This document shows, piece by piece, positions 1-6,706 of a stretch of DNA of 8,879 bases. How positions within the stretch are numbered: position 1 is the first letter of the stretch; the number at the start of each line of letters is the position of its first letter. Origin of the DNA: Rhodobacterales bacterium UBA3080 (GTDB taxonomy: Bacteria; Pseudomonadota; Alphaproteobacteria; Rhodobacterales; Rhodobacteraceae). The notes under the pieces are model-generated. The model was given only the letters and a program-made list of their open reading frames with translations. It was not told where the DNA came from and did no database searches. The stretch covers positions 1 through 8,879 of the forward strand of contig DFBM01000097.1 in NCBI GenBank assembly GCA_002366645.1, in the 5' to 3' direction. The translations under genes were made by a program, and so were the position numbers.

Positions 1-1371
1 GGTCATAACGGCGGCACTGGTGCCTCGCCTGCCACGTCGATCAAATATGTCGGCCTGCCGTGGGAGATGGGTCTGACCGAAACGCATCAGGTTCTGGCGC
101 TAAACAACTTGCGCGACCGCGTAACTTTGCGCACGGACGGCGGTCTTCGGACCGGTCGTGACATTGTGATTGCCGCAATGATGGGGGCCGAGGAATACGG
201 TATCGGGACCGCGGCGCTGATCGCAATGGGCTGTATCATGGTGCGTCAGTGCCAGTCGAATACATGTCCTGTCGGCGTTTGTGTGCAGGATCCGAAGCTG
301 CGTGCGAAGTTTACCGGTAGTGCCGACAAGGTTGTAAACCTCATCACTTTCTATGCGCAGGAAGTGCGCGAGGTGCTGGCTTCGATCGGCGCGCGTTCGC
401 TGGAAGAAGTTATTGGACGGGCAGACCTGCTGACGCAGGTTTCGCGTGGCTCGGCGCATCTGGACGATCTGGATTTGAACCCGCTATTGATCTCGGCAAG
501 CGAGGCTGGCGAGATTACCTATGATCGCCATCGCGAACGCCAAGTGGTGCCCGATACGCTGGACGCCCAGATTGTTGAGGACGCGCAGCCGTTCTTTAAT
601 GACGGTGAAAAAATGCAGCTTTCCTATTCGGTGCAAAATACGCACCGGACGGTCGGGACCCGGGTTTCCAGCCATATCGTCGGAAAGTTCGGAATGCGCA
701 ACACGCTTCAGCCGGATCACCTGACGGTCAAACTGACGGGTTCTGCCGGTCAGTCTCTGGGGGCCTTCGCAGCACCCGGCCTGAAAATCGAGGTGTCGGG
801 CGATGCCAATGATTACGTCGGCAAAGGTCTGTCAGGCGGTACGATTACGCTTCGCCCACGGTTGGGTAGCCCGCTGGTTGCGGCGGACAACACCATCATC
901 GGCAACACTGTGCTTTACGGTGCGACCGACGGTAAACTGTTTGCTAATGGCCGTGCCGGTGAGCGTTTCTGCGTTCGCAACTCCGGCGCGCAAGTTGTGG
1001 TCGAGGGCTGCGGTTCGAACGGTTGTGAATATATGACTGGCGGCGTTGCGGTTATCCTTGGCTCAATCGGCGAGAACTTCGGAGCAGGTATGACCGGTGG
1101 TATGGCGTATATTCTGGATCCGGAAGACAAGGTGAAATGCCTCGTGAACATGGAAACCCTAACTGTTCAGACCGTTCAGTCAGCGCATTGGGAAGCCCAG
1201 TTGAAAGGCTTGATAGAGCAGCACGTCGAAGAAACCGGCAGCCCACAGGCGCAAGAAATTCTATGCCGTTGGTCCGAGATGTTGCCGCAATTCAAGCAGC
1301 TCTGCCCCAAAGAAATGGTCACACGAATTCCGCATCCGCTTAGCGATGTTGAAACTGCGGCCACAGCCTGA
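1..1371 (+). CDS. gltB: Glutamate synthase (NADPH) large subunit, C-terminal part (partial)
   Basis: The reading frame is open from the first base, so this is the last 456 residues of a protein normally about 1500 long. GltB makes glutamate from 2-oxoglutarate and ammonia taken from glutamine, working with the small subunit GltD in the cytoplasm. The fragment opens with GHNGGTGASP, a typical segment of the FMN-binding barrel domain. Cysteines at fragment residues 78, 84 and 89 (C-x5-C-x4-C, followed by PVGV) are the ligands of the 3Fe-4S cluster. From about residue 230 to 440 comes the glycine-rich beta-helix domain that closes the family, with LSGGTITLRP and NGCEYMTGG. The first in-window ATG (67) is internal and not the real start. 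The end is intact (TGA). No gltD follows; the next gene is mtgA. Confidence 0.96.
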   Translation, partial: GHNGGTGASPATSIKYVGLPWEMGLTETHQVLALNNLRDRVTLRTDGGLRTGRDIVIAAMMGAEEYGIGTAALIAMGCIMVRQCQSNTCPVGVCVQDPKLRAKFTGSADKVVNLITFYAQEVREVLASIGARSLEEVIGRADLLTQVSRGSAHLDDLDLNPLLISASEAGEITYDRHRERQVVPDTLDAQIVEDAQPFFNDGEKMQLSYSVQNTHRTVGTRVSSHIVGKFGMRNTLQPDHLTVKLTGSAGQSLGAFAAPGLKIEVSGDANDYVGKGLSGGTITLRPRLGSPLVAADNTIIGNTVLYGATDGKLFANGRAGERFCVRNSGAQVVVEGCGSNGCEYMTGGVAVILGSIGENFGAGMTGGMAYILDPEDKVKCLVNMETLTVQTVQSAHWEAQLKGLIEQHVEETGSPQAQEILCRWSEMLPQFKQLCPKEMVTRIPHPLSDVETAATA

Positions 1372-1377
1372 TACTTG

Positions 1378-1403
1378 CTGGTCCGGAGGCAACTTCGGAC
1401 CAG
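1378..1403 (+). promoter_or_regulatory. Perfect hairpin between gltB and mtgA
   Basis: CTGGTCCG (1378-1385) is exactly repeated as its complement CGGACCAG (1396-1403), giving an 8-bp stem that can grow to 10 bp with a G-T and an A-T pair. No T-run follows, so it is not a classic intrinsic terminator. It sits 7 bases after the gltB stop and ends 6 bases before the mtgA ATG at 1410. The only Shine-Dalgarno-like GGAGG (1385-1389) lies inside the hairpin and 20 bases from the ATG. It could protect the gltB mRNA end, partly terminate transcription, or control mtgA translation; which one is inference. Confidence 0.6.
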
Positions 1404-1409
1404 TATGAC

Positions 1410-2156
1410 ATGGCGCGACCACCAAAACCAAAGCCTGTCGAGGCTCCAAAGCCGAAACCAAAGCGTGACTACTTTTTCCCTGTCCGTGTGGTAATCTGGT
1501 TTTTCCGGCCGTTCGTGAAGTTTGCACTGATTTTACTCGTCATATCGACTGCCATTGTTGGTATTTTCAAATGGGTTAACCCGCCGCTAACCTATTTAAT
1601 GTATTCGGAATACAGTCGCCTTGGTGCGATTCAGTATGAGTGGCGCGACCTTGAAGATATGTCGCCCTACATCCCGCTTGCCGTGGCCGCCGCTGAAGAC
1701 GCGAATTTCTGCGAGCATAACGGCTTCGACTTCGAGGCAATCGAGATGGCAATTGAGGAAGGCTCAGGCCGCGGCGCATCAACAATTTCTCAGCAAGTCG
1801 CCAAAAACCTGTTCCTATGGCCCGGTCGAAACTGGTTCCGCAAAGGACTGGAAACCGGCGTCACCGTTCTGATGGAGGGCCTGTGGTCCAAACGACGGAT
1901 CATGGAGGTTTATCTGAACATCGTCGAATTCGACGAGGGCATCTTCGGGGTTGAAGCGGCCGTTGCAAAACACTTCACCACATCGCCGGAAAACCTACGG
2001 GTTTCCGATGCTGCACGGTTAGCGGTTGTGCTACCGAACCCGAAAGAAAGGTCCGCGAGCGGTCTGTCCCTGACATTGGAACGGCGCGCGAGCCGGATAT
2101 CAATTGGTGCGACAACGTTGCGCGACGAGGGCCGCGCAGATTGCTTTCTTCCCTAA
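1410..2156 (+). CDS. mtgA: Monofunctional biosynthetic peptidoglycan transglycosylase
   Basis: This 248-residue protein is a GT51-family glycosyltransferase that polymerises lipid II into glycan strands at the outer face of the inner membrane. Residues 1-20 form a cytoplasmic tail rich in Pro and Lys, with two PKPKP-like repeats. Residues about 33-53 are one membrane anchor. The GT51 motifs follow in order: EDANFCEH (catalytic Glu96), GRGASTISQQVAKNLFL (121-136), WFRKGLE (142-148) and KRRIMEVYLNIVEF (161-174, second conserved Glu173). No transpeptidase domain is present, and the length is normal for MtgA, which argues against a truncated class A PBP. ATG 1410 is the only sensible start in frame, but it has no well-placed ribosome site, because a hairpin covers that region. 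It is followed 66 bases later by fzlA. Confidence 0.95.
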   Translation: MARPPKPKPVEAPKPKPKRDYFFPVRVVIWFFRPFVKFALILLVISTAIVGIFKWVNPPLTYLMYSEYSRLGAIQYEWRDLEDMSPYIPLAVAAAEDANFCEHNGFDFEAIEMAIEEGSGRGASTISQQVAKNLFLWPGRNWFRKGLETGVTVLMEGLWSKRRIMEVYLNIVEFDEGIFGVEAAVAKHFTTSPENLRVSDAARLAVVLPNPKERSASGLSLTLERRASRISIGATTLRDEGRADCFLP

Positions 2157-2222
2157 CCTTCTTCTTGAATTGTTGTCGTAATCAGCCCATGAAGGGTAAA
2201 GATTTACGTTCAGGACTTCCAA

Positions 2223-2888
2223 ATGTTGCGCTTATACCACCTGCCCCTTTCACCATTTTCTCGCAAGGTCCGCCTTGTTTTGGCGGAAAAACGGTTAGAC
2301 GTAGAACTGGTGGTCGAATACCCGTGGGAAAGACGGCTGGACTATTTGCGACAGAACCCTTCGGGCAAAGTACCGATGTTGAAAGACGAAGGGCTGGTTT
2401 TGGCGGACTCAGCCGCGATCTTTGAATATCTCGAAGAAGTATATCCGGCGGTTCCGCTACTGCCGACCGACGCCGCAGACCGGGCCGAGGCGCGGCGGTT
2501 AGCGGCGTGGTTTGACGATAAATTCCATCACGAAGTAACGATGAACCTTCTTCACGAACGCATTAACAAGAAGCTGATGAAATCAGGTTATCCGGACAGC
2601 CAGCGGATCAAGGCGGGTGCGAAAAACATCAAATATCATCTCGATTATATGGGTTGGCTTCTAGACCAGCGACGCTGGTTGGCCGGTGACCACATGACGA
2701 TCGCGGATTTCGCGGCTGCGGCACAGCTTAGTTGCCTCGACTACATCGGTGATATTGATTGGGAACGCAGCGAAGCAGTCCGCGATTGGTATTCCAAAAT
2801 CAAATCGCGCCCGGCGTTTCGCCCCCTTCTGTCTGATCTGGTTCCGGGCTTCGTTCCTCCGTCACATTACGCCGATCTGGATTTCTAA
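2223..2888 (+). CDS. fzlA: FzlA-type glutathione S-transferase-fold protein (FtsZ-binding division factor)
   Basis: The 221-residue protein has the GST layout: an N-terminal thioredoxin-like domain (about 1-80) with LSPFSRKVRL, the cis-proline segment GKVPML (Pro51) and ADSAAIFEYLEE (Asp62-Ser63), then an all-helical C-terminal domain (about 85-205). The WERR stretch near residue 35 and the C-terminal tail PPSHYADLDF match, from memory, the alphaproteobacterial FzlA group rather than detoxifying GSTs. In Caulobacter, FzlA binds FtsZ, curves its filaments and controls the rate of constriction. AGGA at 2212-2215 lies 7 bases before the ATG. The stop codon touches the queG start, so the two are probably translated together. 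mtgA upstream also fits envelope growth. The GST fold is certain; the FzlA assignment is likely but rests on recalled family features. Confidence 0.75.
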   Translation: MLRLYHLPLSPFSRKVRLVLAEKRLDVELVVEYPWERRLDYLRQNPSGKVPMLKDEGLVLADSAAIFEYLEEVYPAVPLLPTDAADRAEARRLAAWFDDKFHHEVTMNLLHERINKKLMKSGYPDSQRIKAGAKNIKYHLDYMGWLLDQRRWLAGDHMTIADFAAAAQLSCLDYIGDIDWERSEAVRDWYSKIKSRPAFRPLLSDLVPGFVPPSHYADLDF

Positions 2889-3938
2889 ATGGGTACGGCC
2901 GCAAACGACGGTCTACTGGATCGCTTACGTGAACATGCGTTGGCGGAAGGGTTTTCGGGGTTTGGCGTATGTTCGCCCGATGCGATCCCCGAGGCAGCCG
3001 CGCGGTTGCGGAAGTATGTCGAGGGCGGCTATCACGGTGACATGAAGTGGATGGCCGAACGCCAGAACTGGCGTGGCGATCCATCCGAGTTGTGGCCGGA
3101 AGCACGATCGGTGATCATGTTGACCGAAAATTACGGCCCCGCCGACGATCCGCTACGCTTGCTCGAGATGAAGGATCGCGGGAATATTTCGGTCTACGCG
3201 CGAAATCGGGATTACCACGATTTGGTAAAGAAGCGCTTAAAACGTGTCGGTCGCTGGTTGTTGGAGCAAGCTGGTGGTGACATCAAAGTGTTCGTTGATA
3301 CGGCACCGGTGATGGAAAAACCGCTAGGGGCGGCCGCCGGTCTCGGTTGGCAGGGGAAACATTCGAATCTGGTTAGCCGCGATCAAGGAAGTTGGTTTTT
3401 TCTAGGCGCGATTTTCACGACGCTCGATTTCACCAAAAACGAACCAGAAGTAGATCATTGCGGTAGTTGTCAGAAATGTCTGGATATCTGCCCGACGAAC
3501 GCATTTGTGGGGCCGTACAAACTAGACGCCCGAAAGTGTATTTCCTACCTGACGATCGAGTATAGCGGTCCCATCGACGAAGCCCTTCGGCCGATGCTGG
3601 GAAACCGGATATATGGGTGCGACGATTGTCTGGCCGTTTGTCCATGGAACAAATTTGCGTCTGTCACCAAAGATGCGAATTATTGGGCGCGGGTTGAGCT
3701 ACAATGTCCGAAGCTGGCACATCTGGTAGCCCTCGATGATGCGAGTTTTCGTGAAGTGTTCAGCGGATCACCCATAAAACGGATCGGGCGGAACCGGTTT
3801 GTTCGAAATGTGCTTTATGCCATTGGGAACTCGGGTGAGGCTGGTCTGCGCGAGTACGTTCGCCCACTGCTTGGCGACGAAGACGCCGTTGTGCGGGACG
3901 CCGCCGAATGGGCGATGAAGCGACTATCGGCGCAATAA
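2889..3938 (+). CDS. queG: Epoxyqueuosine reductase
   Basis: This 349-residue enzyme carries out the last step of queuosine synthesis, reducing epoxyqueuosine to queuosine in the wobble base of tRNAs for Tyr, His, Asn and Asp; it uses a cobalamin cofactor. The N-terminal part holds FVDTAPVMEKPLG (135-147) with the conserved Asp137 thought to act as proton donor. Two 4Fe-4S motifs follow: C191-x2-C194-x2-C197-x3-C201, and C244-x2-C247-x3-C251 with C217 as the extra ligand of the second set. After about residue 290 comes a short HEAT-like tail ending in DEDAVVRDAAEWAMKRL. Length matches the family. The ATG directly follows the fzlA TAA with no gap, so reinitiation or coupling is expected. Transcription ends at a strong terminator overlapping the stop codon. 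Confidence 0.95.
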   Translation: MGTAANDGLLDRLREHALAEGFSGFGVCSPDAIPEAAARLRKYVEGGYHGDMKWMAERQNWRGDPSELWPEARSVIMLTENYGPADDPLRLLEMKDRGNISVYARNRDYHDLVKKRLKRVGRWLLEQAGGDIKVFVDTAPVMEKPLGAAAGLGWQGKHSNLVSRDQGSWFFLGAIFTTLDFTKNEPEVDHCGSCQKCLDICPTNAFVGPYKLDARKCISYLTIEYSGPIDEALRPMLGNRIYGCDDCLAVCPWNKFASVTKDANYWARVELQCPKLAHLVALDDASFREVFSGSPIKRIGRNRFVRNVLYAIGNSGEAGLREYVRPLLGDEDAVVRDAAEWAMKRLSAQ

Positions 3939-3965
3939 AAAACCCGACACAAAGGTCGGGTTTTT
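3938..3965. terminator. Bidirectional intrinsic terminator between queG and atpF
   Basis: CCCGAC (3943-3948) and GTCGGG (3955-3960) form a GC stem with a 6-base loop (3949-3954). An A-run precedes it (3937-3942) and a T-run follows it (3961-3965), so the hairpin has a U-tail when read on either strand. The first A's belong to the queG TAA; on the other side the atpF stop is 21 bases away. It serves both convergent units. Confidence 0.93.
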
Positions 3966-3986
3966 CAATTCTGTATTTTGCAAAGC

Positions 3987-4547
3987 TTAGTGCAGCTTTT
4001 CACCAACGACGGCTATAGCATCGTCAATCAGCCCACCAGCGTCTTTGGCTGACATGTTCGCGGCGATAACTTCGCCAGCAGCCGCAATAGCGATGTTAAC
4101 CGCTTTGTCTTTGACTTCACGAACGGCAGCTTCCTCAGCAGAAGAAATCTGATCCACAGCAGCCTGAAGACGACGAGCAATGCTGTCTTTCAGGTCGGCT
4201 TTGGCAGCTTCAGCAGCGATCTCGGCTTCGGTTTTGGCATGCTCGATGATGCCTGCGACCTGACCCTCAACCTCTTTGTGCTTACGCTCGAAAGACGCCA
4301 GAATAGTCTGGGCTTCTTCGCGAAGGGCACGTGCCTCGTCGATTTCGGATTTGATGCCATCAGCGCGATCGTCCAGCATTTTGGTGATTAACTTCGGCAC
4401 ACCGAAGTAAACCAGAACGCCAAGGAAGATCACGAAAGCGATCAGAACAACAAAGTTCGTGTCGTTTAGGCTGTACCATGCATAGTCACCACCAGCTGCG
4501 AACGCCGGAGTAGCCATCAAGGAAGCCATAAGAGCAATACGTTTCAT
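3987..4547 (-). CDS. atpF: ATP synthase F0 subunit b
   Basis: The 186-residue protein is the last gene of the F0 operon and forms, with b', the peripheral stalk that holds F1 against the membrane a subunit. Residues about 31-50 are one membrane span (NFVVLIAFVIFLGVLVYFGV), followed by a long Ala/Glu/Lys-rich helix (about 55-170) typical of the stalk. An extra hydrophobic N-terminus (MKRIALMASLMATPAFA, then AGG) resembles a cleavable signal peptide ahead of the real anchor. Only 6 bases separate it from the atpX stop, so translation is probably coupled. The end faces the terminator shared with queG. Assignment to b rather than b' rests on gene order and on the b'-like N-terminus of the gene before it. 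Confidence 0.94.
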   Translation of the reverse strand: MKRIALMASLMATPAFAAGGDYAWYSLNDTNFVVLIAFVIFLGVLVYFGVPKLITKMLDDRADGIKSEIDEARALREEAQTILASFERKHKEVEGQVAGIIEHAKTEAEIAAEAAKADLKDSIARRLQAAVDQISSAEEAAVREVKDKAVNIAIAAAGEVIAANMSAKDAGGLIDDAIAVVGEKLH

Positions 4548-4553
4548 AATCGT

Positions 4554-5084
4554 TTACCCTTTCAGACGTGCAGCAACGGCTGCTTTGAGTGCTTTATCAT
4601 CTGAAGCCGATGGCATGATCGCAGCAACGATGTCGTTGGCGGCAACGCCAGCAACTTCTTCAATGCTTTTCAATGCGCTTGCGCGAATCTCGTCGATACG
4701 CACTGCGGACTCGGCGGATTTGGCAGCGATTTCAGCGTCGGCTTTGGCAATTGCCGCGTCGACATCAGCTTTGATCTCGGCTTTGGCTTCACCAGCGATG
4801 CGCATCGCTTCGGCGCGGGCTTCGGCCAGGGCGGCGTTGTACGCAGCCTCGGCTTCTTCCGCTTTGCGTTTGAATTCAGCAGCCTGTTCGATGTCGTTTG
4901 CAACGGCGTTATGTCTGTCGTCGATCACCGAACCAATACGTGGCAGAGCCACTTTGGCGATGATGAAGTACAAAACAGCGATCGCCACAACCAGCCAGAA
5001 TATCTGGTTTGGAAATGTCGCAAAATCGAGCTGTGGCATTCCTACGGAAGTTTCAGCTGCATGTGCGGCGTCTTGAGTTGCCAT
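4554..5084 (-). CDS. atpX: ATP synthase F0 subunit b'
   Basis: This 176-residue protein is the second stalk subunit found in alphaproteobacteria, phototrophs and chloroplasts, where a b/b' heterodimer replaces the b2 homodimer. The sequence GMPQLDFATFPNQIFWLV (15-32) is characteristic of b'. Residues about 26-45 span the membrane, and the rest is an Ala-rich charged coiled coil. The ATG has GGAG (complement of 5091-5094) 6 bases upstream. Before it lies a 94-base gap after atpE with strong inverted repeats; after it, atpF follows within 6 bases. The symbol varies between databases (atpX, atpF2, atpG); the b' role is clear from sequence and order. Confidence 0.94.
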   Translation of the reverse strand: MATQDAAHAAETSVGMPQLDFATFPNQIFWLVVAIAVLYFIIAKVALPRIGSVIDDRHNAVANDIEQAAEFKRKAEEAEAAYNAALAEARAEAMRIAGEAKAEIKADVDAAIAKADAEIAAKSAESAVRIDEIRASALKSIEEVAGVAANDIVAAIMPSASDDKALKAAVAARLKG

Positions 5085-5105
5085 GTTATTCTCCGATAGC
5101 AGGGC

Positions 5106-5126
5106 GGGCCACGTCTAGCGCGGCCC
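5106..5126 (-). promoter_or_regulatory. Stable mRNA hairpin upstream of atpX
   Basis: On the mRNA strand, GGGCCGCG and CGTGGCCC form an 8-bp stem (seven Watson-Crick pairs and one G-U) with a 5-base loop. No T-run follows, so it does not look like a terminator. It ends 11 bases before the GGAG of atpX. Likely roles are an RNA-processing or stability element protecting the atpE message, or modulation of atpX translation; both are inference. Confidence 0.6.
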
Positions 5127-5158
5127 GATGCAATCCATTTACGGCCACGCGTATCGTG

Positions 5159-5191
5159 ACCGCAGTTCGGCGGTTTGCTTAAACAGCAAAC
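5159..5191 (-). promoter_or_regulatory. Overlapping inverted repeats across the atpE stop codon
   Basis: GTTTGCT (5173-5179) and AGCAAAC (5185-5191) form a 7-bp stem with a 5-base loop; the last codons and the stop of atpE lie inside it. A second small stem, ACCGC (5159-5163) with GCGGT (5170-5174), shares two bases with the first, so on the mRNA only one of them can form fully. With the hairpin at 5106-5126 the whole atpE-atpX gap is structured. Confidence 0.45.
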
Positions 5192-5415
5192 ATAAGCAGA
5201 AGTGCAACGAGGAACGAGAAGATCCCCAGAGCTTCCGCAAACGCGATGCCGATGAACAAAGTAGCTGTCTGTTCGCCAGCAGCTGCCGGGTTGCGAAGTG
5301 CGCCGGACAGGAAGTTACCTGCAACAAGACCCACACCAATACCAGCGCCGCCCATACCGATGCTTGCCAAGCCTGCACCGATCATTTGACCCATTACTGC
5401 GATATCGCCTTCCAT
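5179..5415 (-). CDS. atpE: ATP synthase F0 subunit c
   Basis: This 78-residue hairpin protein forms the proton-driven c ring. The first helix (about 10-34) carries the small-residue pattern GGAGIGVG that packs the ring. The polar loop contains RNP (41-43), which touches the F1 foot. The second helix (about 52-76) holds the proton-binding Glu61 within FIGIAFAEALG; Glu there is usual in this group, and no sodium-type pattern is evident. The ATG has an AAAAAGGAGA leader 5 bases upstream, a strong A-rich ribosome site that suits a product needed at about 10 copies per enzyme. atpB ends 41 bases before it. The atpX gap downstream is unusually structured. Confidence 0.97.
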   Translation of the reverse strand: MEGDIAVMGQMIGAGLASIGMGGAGIGVGLVAGNFLSGALRNPAAAGEQTATLFIGIAFAEALGIFSFLVALLLMFAV

Positions 5416-5456
5416 AGTATTCTCCTTTTTGGAATAGCTAGATTAGTTTGTCGACC

Positions 5457-6221
5457 CTAGTGGCTCGGATGCAACGCATCGTTGAGGTACACCACAGTCA
5501 GGATTGTGAAAACGTAAGCCTGAATGAAGGCTACGAGTAGTTCGAGGCCGTAGACCGCGACAATTGCGGTTATCGGGATAACAGCCCCAATCCCCAGTGC
5601 GCCGGCGAAACCGGCGAACACTTTGACCACCGCGTGACCAGCCATTAGGTTTCCACCAAGACGGATGGAATGGCTGACGGGGCGGACAAAATACGAAATC
5701 AGCTCGATCAGGAACAGCACAGGGCGCAAGGCCATCGGCGCGCTGGATACCCAGAAAAGCTTGATGAAAGATGGGCCGTTTTTCACGAAACCGATGACGG
5801 TCACGGAAAGGAAAACGGTTAACGCAAGGACGCCGGTTACGGCAATATGCGATGTGGTCGAGAAGCTGTAGGGCAGAAGACCCAGCAGGTTCGCGAAAAG
5901 AATGAATGTAAAGACCGTCATGATGTGTGGGAAATACTTCAGGCCTTCTTTGCCTGTGATATCTTCAACCATTTTACGGACAAAACCGTAAGCCATCTCG
6001 GCGATCGACTGGCTGCGGCTTGGAACCATCGCGCGGCCACGTGAACCGACAACCAACAATAGGAACGCTGCAACAACTGTCAGGCCCAACCAAAGGGTGA
6101 CGTTTGTTGGTGTGTACCAGTGGATTGCGCCATCGCCAAACAAAGGATGTACCTCGAACTGGTCCATCGGATGGATGTTGAAACCGCTTGTCGCTTCTTC
6201 TGTAGTGCTTTCAGCTGACAC
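5457..6221 (-). CDS. atpB: ATP synthase F0 subunit a
   Basis: The 254-residue membrane protein contains the two half-channels through which protons reach the c ring. Membrane spans are visible at about 40-58, 99-119, 126-146, 162-180, 203-225 and 228-248. The essential arginine is Arg187 in SIRLGGN, and the last helix keeps LELLVAFIQAYVFTIL with Glu227 and Gln234. The start is GTG (complement of 6219-6221) with GAGGG 6 bases upstream; the next in-frame ATG is residue 19 (MDQFEVHPLF), which would drop a poorly conserved acidic tail. The motif after the arginine reads GGN, where many relatives have FGN or FAN. It lies 33 bases after atpI and 41 before atpE. Confidence 0.96.
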   Translation of the reverse strand: MSAESTTEEATSGFNIHPMDQFEVHPLFGDGAIHWYTPTNVTLWLGLTVVAAFLLLVVGSRGRAMVPSRSQSIAEMAYGFVRKMVEDITGKEGLKYFPHIMTVFTFILFANLLGLLPYSFSTTSHIAVTGVLALTVFLSVTVIGFVKNGPSFIKLFWVSSAPMALRPVLFLIELISYFVRPVSHSIRLGGNLMAGHAVVKVFAGFAGALGIGAVIPITAIVAVYGLELLVAFIQAYVFTILTVVYLNDALHPSH

Positions 6222-6254
6222 GATCTGCCCTCACATTTGACCCTTATGGGCCGT

Positions 6255-6572
6255 TTAATCCTTGGCCGATCTCTCGGCCTTTTGCCTCTGAACTTCTTCG
6301 GCGGTCCGCATCATGACGCGAATACCGGCCACGAAGCCCAACAACGAAAACAGCATCAGGAATATCGGGAGTGTCCCGAAAAGGCTATCCAGCCCGAACC
6401 CAATGCCCATGCCCATTGCCATTCCGACAACAAGCTCAATCACCATACGCCAAGCCAAACTGGCTTTTTCGTATTTACTTTCCTGTCTCGGGGCGGGCTC
6501 GACGGCGGCTTTCGCTGCCTTGATCCGCGCATCCAGTGTCTCGAGCTTCTCCGGGTCTGGTGTATCGGTCAT
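6255..6572 (-). CDS. atpI: ATP synthase protein I
   Basis: A 105-residue membrane protein, first gene of the F0 operon. AtpI is not part of the final enzyme; it is thought to help c-ring assembly or cation uptake. Residues 1-38 are charged and cytoplasmic. Two spans follow (about 41-60 and 66-87), the first with the Gly/Met-rich run GMAMGMGIGFGLD typical of the alphaproteobacterial AtpI group, then a basic tail ending QRQKAERSAKD. The frame stays open to an upstream ATG at 6689, but the start at 6572 is preferred: it has a good AAGGAGA site 8 bases upstream, the added 39 residues look non-protein-like, and the promoter at 6634-6662 would lie inside the longer version. Confidence 0.9.
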   Translation of the reverse strand: MTDTPDPEKLETLDARIKAAKAAVEPAPRQESKYEKASLAWRMVIELVVGMAMGMGIGFGLDSLFGTLPIFLMLFSLLGFVAGIRVMMRTAEEVQRQKAERSAKD

Positions 6573-6579
6573 CCAATAC

Positions 6580-6586
6580 TCTCCTT
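6580..6586 (-). promoter_or_regulatory. Ribosome binding site of atpI
   Basis: The complement reads AAGGAGA, 7 bases before the ATG ending at 6572. It decides the start of atpI in favour of the 105-residue form over the 39-residue longer reading frame. Confidence 0.8.
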
Positions 6587-6633
6587 TTCCGGCCTCATGG
6601 AACATGGATTCCCTGACGGGAAGGTTTGGGCGG

Positions 6634-6662
6634 ACAATATGGTTGTCATTGCGTCCTGTCAA
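6634..6662 (-). promoter_or_regulatory. Sigma70-type promoter of the atp (F0) operon
   Basis: On the minus strand there is a perfect TTGACA (complement of 6657-6662), a 17-base spacer and TATTGT (complement of 6634-6639, four of six matches). Transcription should begin near 6627, giving a leader of about 55 bases before atpI. It is the best promoter-like match I found on this strand upstream of atpI. Confidence 0.65.
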
Positions 6663-6677
6663 GCGCATGGAAGACAA

Positions 6678-6706
6678 TTCACAAGCCACTTAAGTTTATG
6701 TATATA
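6678..6706 (+). promoter_or_regulatory. Possible +-strand promoter upstream of an orphan terminator
   Basis: TTCACA (6678-6683, five of six to TTGACA), a 17-base spacer and TATATA (6701-6706, four of six); TATAAA at 6703-6708 is an alternative with a 19-base spacer. The start would be near 6713. The -10 lies inside a near-palindrome that may be an operator. AT-rich sequence gives such matches by chance, so support is modest. Confidence 0.3.

Noticed and set aside
1990..2156. Possible frameshift at the end of mtgA
   Set aside because: The C-terminus (LAVVLPNPKERS through GRADCF) reads as a normal MtgA ending in one frame.
2173..2202. Promoter-like TTGTCG-N18-TAAAGA before fzlA
   Set aside because: Both elements are poor and the spacer is 18; a separate fzlA promoter is possible but not supported.
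4585..5076. A long + strand reading frame (163 codons) opposite atpX
   Set aside because: It is the mirror of the Ala-rich atpX coiled coil; its Ala/Ser-rich translation has no domain logic, and atpX is an unmistakable b' gene.
6573..6689. A 39-residue N-terminal extension of atpI
   Set aside because: It would place the TTGACA/TATTGT promoter inside the gene, lacks a ribosome site and does not resemble AtpI; the start at 6572 has a clear AAGGAGA.
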